Of a stretch of 31,005 bases of DNA, positions 6,886 to 15,170 are shown piece by piece. This DNA is from an uncultured Oscillospiraceae bacterium. Lineage in GTDB: Bacteria; Bacillota; Clostridia; Oscillospirales; Oscillospiraceae. The notes under the pieces were generated by a model that saw nothing but the letters and a program-made list of their open reading frames with translations, ran no database searches and was not told where the DNA came from. Position numbers and translations under genes: made by a program. The first letter of the stretch is position 1. The number at the start of each line of letters is the position of its first letter. Location: assembly GCA_934589155.1 (NCBI GenBank), contig CAKTNP010000024.1, forward strand, positions 1-31,005, read 5' to 3'.

Positions 6886-6957
6886 CACCTTCTGTGACTG
6901 ACGGATCAGCGGTTCTCCGCAGGGGAGCAGAAGGCGCATCGGCCGACCGTCTGGGCA
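6886..6957 (+). promoter_or_regulatory. ZTP/ZMP riboswitch aptamer (pfl motif)
   Basis: The segment has the conserved elements of the pfl RNA in the right order. GTGACTGACGG begins near 6894, then comes a short hairpin GCGG-ttct-CCGC (6909-6920). GGGGAGC follows at 6922-6928, and the pseudoknot half CCGTCTGGGCA lies near 6947-6957 (consensus CCGnCTGGGCA). The family binds ZTP and ZMP (AICAR ribotide), which build up when 10-formyl-THF is short, and turns on folate and purine genes. Position directly before purE, in an operon with AICAR formyltransferase, fits. The recognition is by motif, not by a covariance model. Confidence 0.93.
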
Positions 6958-7001
6958 CACTGATTCCATAATTAAGGATAGGTGCGCCCGGTTTGTTTTT
7001 T
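6951..7001 (+). terminator. Riboswitch expression-platform terminator
   Basis: CTGGGCACAC (6951-6960) can pair with GTGCGCCCGG (6982-6991), allowing one mismatch and one wobble, and is followed by TTTGTTTTTT (6992-7001). The 5' arm is part of the aptamer's conserved pseudoknot segment. Ligand binding would therefore sequester it and prevent termination, giving a ZTP-activated ON switch. Confidence 0.88.
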
Positions 7002-7023
7002 CAGAAAGAAAAGGAGGTCTCCA

Positions 7024-7521
7024 ATGAAAAAGGTTGGAATTCTCATGGGAAGCGACAGCGATCTTCCCGTCGTTCAGAAAGCGGCAGATACCCTTACCGC
7101 CCTGGGCGTCCCCCTCGAAGTGCATATTTTTTCCGCACACCGGACTCCTGTCCAGGCTCAGGCCTTCAGCCAAAACGCCAGGGACAATGGGTTCGGTGTC
7201 ATTATTTGCGCTGCGGGCATGGCGGCCCATCTGGCAGGGGCTATTGCCGCCAACACCACCCTGCCCGTCATCGGTATCCCCATGAAGTCCGGAGCTCTGT
7301 CGGGCCTGGACGCTCTGCTGGCCACGGTACAGATGCCCTCCGGGATCCCCGTGGCCACCGTAGCCATTGACGGCGCCGCCAACGCCGCATTGCTTGCCGC
7401 CCAGATCCTGGCCCTGTCGGAGCCGGAGCTGGCAAAAAAGCTGGACGACCGCCGGAAGGCCGACGCCGAGAAGGTCCTTGCCAAAAACGAAGCCGTAGAA
7501 AAGCAGTTCAACTGCCGCTAA
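7024..7521 (+). CDS. purE: N5-carboxyaminoimidazole ribonucleotide mutase PurE (class I)
   Basis: A 165-residue enzyme of the AIR-to-CAIR step. The MGSDSDLP loop (residues 8-15), SAHRTP (37-42, with catalytic His39) and AGMAAHLAG are typical of class I PurE, which rearranges N5-CAIR made by PurK. Class II enzymes, which use AIR and CO2 directly, have a different first loop. No purK is in this window. ATG 7024 follows AAAGGAGG; an in-frame upstream start at 6982 falls inside the riboswitch terminator. First gene of the purine operon; purC follows after 19 bases. Confidence 0.97.
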   Translation: MKKVGILMGSDSDLPVVQKAADTLTALGVPLEVHIFSAHRTPVQAQAFSQNARDNGFGVIICAAGMAAHLAGAIAANTTLPVIGIPMKSGALSGLDALLATVQMPSGIPVATVAIDGAANAALLAAQILALSEPELAKKLDDRRKADAEKVLAKNEAVEKQFNCR

Positions 7522-7540
7522 TATGAGGAGGAAAACCACC

Positions 7541-8251
<711 letters not shown>

Positions 8252-8257
8252 GGCCCG

Positions 8258-9679
8258 GTGGGCGGCTTTTTCGGCGCAGTCTCCAAGCGGGACTGTGTGC
8301 TGGACCTGTTCTTCGGCACGGACTACCACTCCCACCTGGGCACCCGCCGGGGCGGCCTGGCGGTCTATGACAAGAAGGACGGCTTCCAACGTCAGATCCA
8401 CAACATCGAAAACACCCCCTTCCGGACCAAGTTTGAAGGGGATCTGGCCACCTTCCACGGAAATTCCGGCATCGGCTGCATCAGCGACACGGATCCCCAG
8501 CCCCTGCTGGTCCGGTCCCACCTGGGGCTCTATGCCATCTCCACAGTGGGCATCATCCAGAACTCCGAGTCTCTGGTGGAAACCTATTTCTCGGATCACG
8601 GTCACCAATTCATGGCCATGTCCTCCGGCAAGGTCAACGCCACGGAGCTGATCGCGGCCCTCATCAACCAAAAAGACAGCCTGGTGGAGGGCATCCGCCA
8701 CGCCCAGAGCGTCATTGACGGCTCCGCCACCATTCTCCTGCTGACCAAGGACGGCATTATCGCCGCCCGGGACCGGCTGGGACGGCTGCCTGTGCTCATC
8801 GGCAAAAGCGAGGACGGCTGCTGCGTGTCCTTTGAATCCTTCGCCTATCAGAAGCTGGGCTACCGGAACGCCTATGAGTTGGGCCCCGGCGAGATCGTCC
8901 GGCTGGACGCCGACGGTTACGAGACCATGTCCCCCGCCGGAAAGGACATGAAAATCTGTGCCTTCCTCTGGACCTATTACGGCTACCCCAACTCCAATTA
9001 TGAGGGGGTCAACGTGGAGGTCATGCGCTACCGCAACGGCGAGATCATGGCTCGGGAGGAAAAGGCCCGGGGGACCCTGCCGGAGGTGGACTATGTGGCG
9101 GGCGTGCCGGATTCCGGTCTGCCCCACGCCATCGGCTACGCCAGGGAAAGTGCGCGGCCCTTTGCCCGGCCCTTTGTCAAATATACCCCCACCTGGCCCC
9201 GGTCCTTTATGCCCGCCAACCAGGACGTCCGGAACCAGGTGGCCAAAATGAAGCAGATTCCTGTACCGGAGCTCATTGAGGGCAAGAAGCTGCTGTTTGT
9301 GGACGACTCCATCGTCCGGGGCACTCAGCTGCGGGAGACCGTGGAATTCCTCTATGCCAGCGGCGCCAAGGAGGTCCACATGCGCTCCGCCTGTCCCCCC
9401 ATTATGTACGGCTGCAAATATCTGAACTTTTCCCGAAGCAACTCCGAGATGGAGCTCATCGCCCGGGCCACGGTCCAGAAGCTGGAGGGAGACGCCGGGC
9501 AGAAGCACCTGGACGAATACGCCGACAGCAAGACCGAGCGGGGCCAGTGTCTGCTCAAGACCATCTGTCAGCAGCTGGGCTTCGACTCCCTGGGCTATCA
9601 GTCCCTGGAAGGACTGTTGGAGGCCATCGGCATTGACAGAGACCGGATCTGCACCTATTGCTGGACCGGAAAAGAATAA
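8258..9679 (+). CDS. purF: Amidophosphoribosyltransferase-like PurF without N-terminal cysteine
   Basis: A 473-residue protein of the first purine step (PRPP to phosphoribosylamine). The C-terminal phosphoribosyltransferase domain has the PRPP motif LLFVDDSIVRGTQLRE. Four cysteines match the [4Fe-4S] ligands of B. subtilis PurF: Cys234, Cys379 (ACPPI), Cys465 and Cys468 (CTYC). The N-terminal half is an Ntn-type glutaminase domain, but it begins Met-Gly-Gly-Phe-Phe-Gly where active enzymes begin Cys-Gly. The start is GTG 8258: the in-frame purC stop TAA lies only two codons upstream, so no upstream Cys can be recovered. From memory, a divergent PurF lineage starting MGGFFG exists in Clostridia and Bacteroidota. 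It may use free ammonia or a partner glutaminase. Confidence 0.88.
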   Translation: MGGFFGAVSKRDCVLDLFFGTDYHSHLGTRRGGLAVYDKKDGFQRQIHNIENTPFRTKFEGDLATFHGNSGIGCISDTDPQPLLVRSHLGLYAISTVGIIQNSESLVETYFSDHGHQFMAMSSGKVNATELIAALINQKDSLVEGIRHAQSVIDGSATILLLTKDGIIAARDRLGRLPVLIGKSEDGCCVSFESFAYQKLGYRNAYELGPGEIVRLDADGYETMSPAGKDMKICAFLWTYYGYPNSNYEGVNVEVMRYRNGEIMAREEKARGTLPEVDYVAGVPDSGLPHAIGYARESARPFARPFVKYTPTWPRSFMPANQDVRNQVAKMKQIPVPELIEGKKLLFVDDSIVRGTQLRETVEFLYASGAKEVHMRSACPPIMYGCKYLNFSRSNSEMELIARATVQKLEGDAGQKHLDEYADSKTERGQCLLKTICQQLGFDSLGYQSLEGLLEAIGIDRDRICTYCWTGKE

Positions 9680-9701
9680 AATGATAAGGAGCTTTGACGG
9701 A

Positions 9702-10745
9702 ATGAACGAGAAAAGCTATTCGGAAAGCTATAAGGCCGCGGGCGTAGACATCACCGCCGGGTATCGGTCGGTGCAGCTCATGAAGGCCAGCGTGGCCCGG
9801 ACCAAAACGGCGGGCTGTCTGGACGACCTGGGAGGCTTCGGCGGCCTCTTCGGCCTGGACCTGACCGGCATGGAAGAGCCGGTGCTGGTCTCCGGCACCG
9901 ATGGCGTGGGCACCAAACTGAAGATCGCCATGCTGCTAGGAAAGCATGACACCATCGGCATCGACTGCGTGGCCATGTGCGTCAATGACGTGATCTGCTG
10001 CGGCGCCAAGCCCCTTTATTTCCTGGATTACATTGCCTGCGGCAAGAACATCCCCGAAAAGATTGCAGAGATCGTCTCCGGCGTGGCCGAGGGCTGCGTC
10101 CAGGCCGGTTCCGCCCTCATCGGCGGCGAGACCGCCGAGCACCCCGGCATGATGGCCGAGGAGGACTACGACCTGGCGGGCTTCTCCGTAGGCGTGGTGG
10201 ACAAGAAAAAGATCCTGGACAACAAGACCATGGCTCCCGGAGACGTGGTCATCGCCCTGGCCTCCTCCGGTGTCCACTCCAACGGCTTTTCCCTGGTGCG
10301 GAAGGTCTTTGACGTGGATCACGCGGACCTGACCGCCCCCTGCGAGGCCCTGGGCGGCGCCTCCGTCGGCGAGACCTTGCTGACCCCCACCAAGATCTAC
10401 GTGAAGTCCATGCTGGCTCTGTTTGACGCCGTGAAGGTCAAGGGCGTCAGCCACATCACCGGCGGTGGCTTCTATGAGAACATTCCCCGTTCCATCCCCG
10501 ACGGTCTTGGCGCTAAGATCCGCAGGGATAGCGTGCGTGTGCTGCCCATTTTTGACCTGATTGCCAAGACCGGAAACATACCCGAAAGGGATATGTACAA
10601 CACCTTCAACATGGGCGTAGGTATGAGTGTGGTGGTGGCTCCGGAGGATGCGGCGCAGGCTCTGGACATCCTGACGGCCCACGGCGAGACCGCCTATGTC
10701 ATCGGCGAGATCGTGGAGTCCCAGGAAAAGGTGATCCTGGAATGA
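9702..10745 (+). CDS. purM: AIR synthetase PurM (FGAM cyclo-ligase)
   Basis: A 347-residue enzyme that closes the imidazole ring, converting FGAM to AIR with ATP. It shows LVSGTDGVGTKLKIA, the second nucleotide/dimer signature IGGETAEHPGMM, and ITGGGFYENIPR, all typical of PurM. ATG 9702 is preferred: AAGGAG lies 10 bases upstream and the N-terminus then matches the family (NEKSYSESYKAAGVD). ATG 9681, directly after the purF stop, is possible but has no RBS. The stop overlaps the purN start (ATGA). Confidence 0.96.
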   Translation: MNEKSYSESYKAAGVDITAGYRSVQLMKASVARTKTAGCLDDLGGFGGLFGLDLTGMEEPVLVSGTDGVGTKLKIAMLLGKHDTIGIDCVAMCVNDVICCGAKPLYFLDYIACGKNIPEKIAEIVSGVAEGCVQAGSALIGGETAEHPGMMAEEDYDLAGFSVGVVDKKKILDNKTMAPGDVVIALASSGVHSNGFSLVRKVFDVDHADLTAPCEALGGASVGETLLTPTKIYVKSMLALFDAVKVKGVSHITGGGFYENIPRSIPDGLGAKIRRDSVRVLPIFDLIAKTGNIPERDMYNTFNMGVGMSVVVAPEDAAQALDILTAHGETAYVIGEIVESQEKVILE

Positions 10746-11383
10746 GGGAAAAGCGCATTGCCGTCCTGGTCTCCGGCGGCGGCACCAATCTCCAGGCCCT
10801 GCTGGACGCTCAGGCCCGGGGCGAGCTCCACGGCGGACGGATCGCCGCGGTGATCTCCTCCAACCCGGAGGCCTATGCCCTGACCCGGGCAGAGCAGGCC
10901 GGTATTCCCGGCTATGTCATGGCCCGGAAAAATTACAAATCAAATCAGGAAATGACCCTGGCCCTGGTGGACAGTCTCCGGGCCTTGGACATTGACCTGG
11001 TGGTGCTGGCAGGCTTTATGACGGTGCTGACCCGGGAGATGCCGGAGGCCTTCCCCAACGCCATTATCAATGTACACCCGGCCCTGATCCCCAGCTTCTG
11101 CGGGGAGGGGTTTTATGGGCTCCACGTTCACAAGGCGGCGCTCCAATACGGAGTGAAGCTCTCCGGGGCTACCGTCCACTTCGTAAACGAGGACTGCGAC
11201 GGCGGGCCCATCATCCTGCAGAAGGCGGTGGAGGTTCTGCCGGAGGACACGCCGGAGGCCTTACAAAAGCGCATTATGGAGCAGGCCGAGTGGGTCCTGC
11301 TGCCCCGGGCCGTAAGCCTATTCTGCGAGGACCGGCTCCGGGTAGAGGGCCGGACCGTGGTCATTGCACCGGATAATACATAA
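10742..11383 (+). CDS. purN: Glycinamide ribonucleotide formyltransferase PurN
   Basis: A 213-residue 10-formyl-THF-dependent enzyme that formylates GAR. The N-terminal phosphate loop is VSGGGTNLQ. The catalytic motif is INVHPALIPSF, with His near residue 112, and the folate-site VHFVNEDCDGGPII supplies the catalytic Asp. The 4-base overlap with purM indicates translational coupling. Because it consumes 10-formyl-THF, it fits the ZTP-sensing control of the operon. Confidence 0.96.
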   Translation: MREKRIAVLVSGGGTNLQALLDAQARGELHGGRIAAVISSNPEAYALTRAEQAGIPGYVMARKNYKSNQEMTLALVDSLRALDIDLVVLAGFMTVLTREMPEAFPNAIINVHPALIPSFCGEGFYGLHVHKAALQYGVKLSGATVHFVNEDCDGGPIILQKAVEVLPEDTPEALQKRIMEQAEWVLLPRAVSLFCEDRLRVEGRTVVIAPDNT

Positions 11384-11398
11384 TCTAGGAGGTTTCAT

Positions 11399-12115
11399 AT
11401 GAACACCCTTATGGACATTCTGAAAAACAACGAATACCCCGGTCGGGGCATTCTCCTGGGCCGCAGCGCCGACGACAAGTACGGCGTCATCGTCTACTTT
11501 ATCATGGGCCGCAGCGAAAACAGCCGGAACCGGATCTTTGTAGACACCAACGATGGCATCCGGACCCAGGCCTTTGACGAGGCAAAAATGGCGGATCCCT
11601 CCCTCATCATCTACCACCCGGTGCGGATGCTGATGGACGAGGAGGCGGACCTGCCCGTGACCATCGTCACCAACGGCGACCAGACCGATACCATCCGGGA
11701 CTTTATCCTGGAGGACGAAAACTACGTCACCGCACTGAACACCCGGGAATTTGAGCCCGACGGCCCCAACTACACCCCCAGGATCTCCGGCATTCTCTAT
11801 CCCAACGGCACCTACGTGCTCTCCATTCTGAAAACCCTGGAGGGGGATCCCGACTGCTGTGTCCGGAACTATTTCACCTATGACGGCCCCAAGGCCGGCA
11901 CCGGTCACTTCATCAGCACATATGAGGGAGACGGCTCTCCCCTGCCCTCCTTCCGGGGCGAGCCCCGGTATGTGGCCCTCTCGGGCAATATTGACGACTT
12001 TACAGAGGAAGTGTGGGAGTCCCTCAACGAGGACAACAAGGTTTCTCTCTTCGTCCGCTATGTGAATCTGAAGACCGGCGCCGCCGATACCCGGATCATC
12101 AACAAAAACATGTGA
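11399..12115 (+). CDS. purO: PurO-type IMP cyclohydrolase
   Basis: A 238-residue protein of the IMP cyclohydrolase family first described in archaea (PF07826), which closes FAICAR to IMP. The N-terminal NNEYPGRGILLGRS, the region from VIVYFIMGRSENSRNR and the central PNYTPRISG stretch are characteristic. It replaces the IMPCH domain of bifunctional PurH, and its partner formyltransferase lies two genes downstream. AGGAGG precedes ATG 11399 by about 7 bases; purB follows 8 bases after its stop. Assignment rests on recognised motifs and operon logic: no PurH is present. Confidence 0.9.
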   Translation: MNTLMDILKNNEYPGRGILLGRSADDKYGVIVYFIMGRSENSRNRIFVDTNDGIRTQAFDEAKMADPSLIIYHPVRMLMDEEADLPVTIVTNGDQTDTIRDFILEDENYVTALNTREFEPDGPNYTPRISGILYPNGTYVLSILKTLEGDPDCCVRNYFTYDGPKAGTGHFISTYEGDGSPLPSFRGEPRYVALSGNIDDFTEEVWESLNEDNKVSLFVRYVNLKTGAADTRIINKNM

Positions 12116-12123
12116 GGTAGATC

Positions 12124-13560
12124 ATGGAACGCAATCACGACAGCTACGTTTCCCCCCTGTCCACCCGGTACGCCAGCCCGGAAATGCAGCATATTTTCTC
12201 GGAAAACTTCAAATTCCGCACCTGGCGGCGGCTGTGGATCTCCCTGGCCAAGGCGGAGCAGGCCCTGGGCCTGGACATCACCGACGAGCAGATCGCCGAG
12301 CTGGAAGCCCATCAGGACGACATCAACTATGACGTGGCCGAGGCCCGGGAAAAGCTGGTACGCCACGACGTCATGAGCCACGTCTACGCCTATGGCCAGC
12401 AGTGTCCCAAGGCGGCGGGCATTATCCACCTTGGGGCCACCAGCTGCTATGTAGGCGACAACACCGACGTGATTATCCTGCGGGAGGCCTCCCGTCTGAT
12501 CCTGAAAAAGGCGGGACAGGTCATGAAGAATCTGGCCGCCTTTGCGGACAAATATAAATCCATGCCCTGCCTGGGCTATACCCATTTGCAGCCCGCCCAG
12601 CTCACCACCGTGGGCAAGCGGGCCACCTTGTGGATGTACGAACTGAGCCAGGATATGGAGAACCTTCAATTCCAGCTGGACCGGCTGCTGCTGCTGGGGT
12701 CCAAGGGCACCACCGGCACCCAGGCCTCCTTTATGGAGCTGTTCGAGGGGAACGAGGAAAAAATCAAGAAAATGGAGGCTCTTATTGCCCAGGATATGGG
12801 CTTTTCCGGCTGCGTTCCCGTGTCCGGCCAGACCTATTCCCGGAAGGTGGACGCCTATTTCCTGTCGGTGCTCTCCGGCTTTGCCCAGAGCGCCTATAAG
12901 TTCGCTAACGACCTGCGGATCCTCCAGTCCTTTGAGGAAATGGAAGAGCCCTTTGAGAAGAACCAGATCGGCTCTTCCGCCATGCCCTATAAGCGCAACC
13001 CCATGCGGTCCGAGCGGATCTGCGCCCTGGCCCGGTACGTCATCACCGATTCTCTGAATCCCGCCATCACAGCCGGGACCCAGTGGTTCGAGCGGACCCT
13101 GGACGATTCGGCCAACAAGCGGATTGCCGTGTCCGAGGCTTTCCTGGCCGTAGACGCCATTCTCAACATCTACATGAACGTGACCTCCGGCTTGGTGGTC
13201 TATGACAAGGTGGTAGAGCGCCGGGTCATGGAAAAGCTGCCCTTCATGGCCACGGAGGACATTATGATGGAATCCGTGAAGCGGGGCGGCAACCGCCAGG
13301 AGCTCCACGAAGCCCTGCGGGTCCACTCCCACGCCGCCGCTGCCAAGGTAAAGCTGGAGGGAGGCGCCAACGATCTCATTGACCGGATCGACCGGGATCC
13401 CCTGTTCCCTCTGAGCCGGGTGGAAATTCTGAGCCACCTGGATCCCGCAAAATATATCGGCCGCTGCCCCAGCCAGGTCACGGAGTTCCTCCGGGATGTG
13501 GCCCAGCCCCTGATCGACCGGTATTGTACCGAAAATATTACCGCTGAATTGAAGGTGTAA
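12124..13560 (+). CDS. purB: Adenylosuccinate lyase PurB (animal-like type)
   Basis: A 478-residue fumarase/aspartase-superfamily lyase that cleaves SAICAR to AICAR and adenylosuccinate to AMP, both releasing fumarate. Signatures are IIHLGATSCYVGDNTD, TTGTQASF and the mobile catalytic loop GSSAMPYKRNPMRSE beginning at residue 283. The sequence opens with SPLSTRYASPEM and is close to vertebrate ADSL through much of its length, unlike the shorter (about 430-residue) B. subtilis PurB. It is placed directly before the AICAR formyltransferase gene, which uses its product. Confidence 0.96.
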   Translation: MERNHDSYVSPLSTRYASPEMQHIFSENFKFRTWRRLWISLAKAEQALGLDITDEQIAELEAHQDDINYDVAEAREKLVRHDVMSHVYAYGQQCPKAAGIIHLGATSCYVGDNTDVIILREASRLILKKAGQVMKNLAAFADKYKSMPCLGYTHLQPAQLTTVGKRATLWMYELSQDMENLQFQLDRLLLLGSKGTTGTQASFMELFEGNEEKIKKMEALIAQDMGFSGCVPVSGQTYSRKVDAYFLSVLSGFAQSAYKFANDLRILQSFEEMEEPFEKNQIGSSAMPYKRNPMRSERICALARYVITDSLNPAITAGTQWFERTLDDSANKRIAVSEAFLAVDAILNIYMNVTSGLVVYDKVVERRVMEKLPFMATEDIMMESVKRGGNRQELHEALRVHSHAAAAKVKLEGGANDLIDRIDRDPLFPLSRVEILSHLDPAKYIGRCPSQVTEFLRDVAQPLIDRYCTENITAELKV

Positions 13561-13564
13561 GAAA

Positions 13565-14749
13565 ATGAAAGAATTTGAACTGAAATATGGCTGCAACCCC
13601 AACCAAAAGCCCGCAAAGATCTATATGAAAGACGGCGGCGATCTGCCCATCCGGATCCTGAACGGCCGTCCCGGTTACATCAATTTCCTGGATGCCTTTA
13701 ACGCCTGGCAGCTGGTGAAGGAGCTGAAGGAGGCCCTGGGCCTGCCCGCCGCCGCCTCTTTTAAGCACGTATCCCCCACCTCCGCCGCCGTGGGTCTGCC
13801 CCTGCCGGAGAAGCTGAAAAAAGCCTGCTTCGTGGACGACGTGCCGGAGCTGGACGGAAGCCCCCTGGCCTGCGCCTACGCCCGGGCCCGGGGCACGGAC
13901 CGGATGTGCTCCTTCGGCGACTTTGTGGCCCTGTCCGACGTGTGCGATGCAACCACCGCCAAGCTCATTGCCCGGGAGGTCTCCGACGGCGTCATTGCCC
14001 CGGATTATGAACCGGAGGCGCTGGAAATCCTGAAGGCCAAGCGCAAGGGCGGCTACAACGTCATAGCCATTGACCCCGATTACGTGCCCGCAGTCCAGGA
14101 GACCAAAGACGTGTTCGGCGTCACCTTTGAGCAGGGTCGGAACAACGTGAAGATCGACGGCAATATGCTGACCAATATCGTCACCAAAAACAAGGACCTG
14201 CCCGACAGCGCCAAGCGGGACCTCATTATTTCCCTCATTACTTTGAAGTACACCCAGTCCAACTCCGTATGCTATGCCTATGACGGCCAGGCCATCGGCG
14301 TGGGCGCCGGCCAGCAGTCCCGGATCCACTGCACCCGGCTGGCCGGGTCCAAGGCCGACACCTGGTTTCTGCGGCAGTGCGACAAGGTGCTGAACCTGCC
14401 CTTCCGGGCGGATCTGGGCCGCCCCGCCCGGGACAACGTCATTGACGGCTATATCAACAAAAATGAGGAGGACGTCTGCGCCGAGGGTATCTGGCAGAAT
14501 TACTTCACCAGCCGCCCGGAGCCCCTCACCGACGAGGAGGCAAAAAGTTATCTTGCCGCCGTTTCCGGCGTCTCCATCGGCTCCGACGCCTTCTTCCCCT
14601 TCCCCGACAACATTCTGCGGGCCCGGCGCAGCGGCGTAAGCTACGTGGCGGAGCCCGGCGGCTCCATCCGGGACGATGCCGTCATCGCATGCTGCGATGA
14701 ACACGGTATGGTCATGGCCTTTACGGGCCAGCGGCTGTTCCACCACTAA
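13565..14749 (+). CDS. Stand-alone AICAR formyltransferase
   Basis: A 394-residue protein equivalent to the transformylase domain of PurH/ATIC, transferring the formyl group of 10-formyl-THF to AICAR. The catalytic Lys67-His68 lies in SFKHVSPTSAAVG. Later blocks RARGTDRMCSFGDFVALSD, VTKNKDLP, KYTQSNSVCYA and GAGQQSRIHCTRLAG, and the final RLFHH, are those of the animal ATIC domain rather than E. coli PurH. There is no N-terminal MGS-like IMP cyclohydrolase domain; PurO, two genes upstream, supplies that step. The gene starts 4 bases after the purB stop. Its substrate AICAR is also the riboswitch ligand. Confidence 0.94.
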   Translation: MKEFELKYGCNPNQKPAKIYMKDGGDLPIRILNGRPGYINFLDAFNAWQLVKELKEALGLPAAASFKHVSPTSAAVGLPLPEKLKKACFVDDVPELDGSPLACAYARARGTDRMCSFGDFVALSDVCDATTAKLIAREVSDGVIAPDYEPEALEILKAKRKGGYNVIAIDPDYVPAVQETKDVFGVTFEQGRNNVKIDGNMLTNIVTKNKDLPDSAKRDLIISLITLKYTQSNSVCYAYDGQAIGVGAGQQSRIHCTRLAGSKADTWFLRQCDKVLNLPFRADLGRPARDNVIDGYINKNEEDVCAEGIWQNYFTSRPEPLTDEEAKSYLAAVSGVSIGSDAFFPFPDNILRARRSGVSYVAEPGGSIRDDAVIACCDEHGMVMAFTGQRLFHH

Positions 14750-14750
14750 G

Positions 14751-15170
14751 ATGGAACGGAAGTTTCTGTGCTCCCTGGGCTGCGCCACTGTGGCCCGGGA
14801 GCTGGAGACCGATCCCGCCGGGACCCTTCAAAAAATTGCGGGTCTCGGCTATACCAGCGTGGAATATTACGGCGAGCCGGTGCTGCCTCCGGAGCAGGTG
14901 GCGGCGCTGCTGGCCGAAAACGGCCTGGCCCTGAACGGCTGGCATATTGAGTGGCGGCATTTGCAGCCCGGCACCGTGGAAAATACCGTTGCCTACTGCA
15001 AAGCGGCAGGCCTAAAGCGGGTCATTATCCCCTGCCTCGGCAGCCGGTGGGAGGTGGGCCACACCTTGGCCCAGGAGTGCAAAGAGGTGTGGTTCGCGTA
15101 CCTGCCCCGGCTGTGCAAAGCATTTACGGACTATATTATACGCTGTAATCAAAAGGAGGACGAACCATGA
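14751..15170 (+). pseudogene. Truncated sugar phosphate isomerase/epimerase (N-terminal half)
   Basis: A 139-residue reading frame directly after the AICAR formyltransferase stop. The first 115 or so residues look like the start of an AP-endonuclease-2/xylose-isomerase-type TIM barrel: IAGLGYTSVEYYG, then LLAENGLALNGWHIEW, then a GLKRVIIPC strand. Family members are 250-290 residues, so the metal-binding second half is missing. The last 20 residues are encoded by an AT-rich stretch (from about 15115) containing the purD RBS, so this reads as a gene whose 3' half was deleted. The stop overlaps purD (ATGA), so it may still be translated. No function is assigned; a shortened functional protein cannot be excluded. 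Confidence 0.6.
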
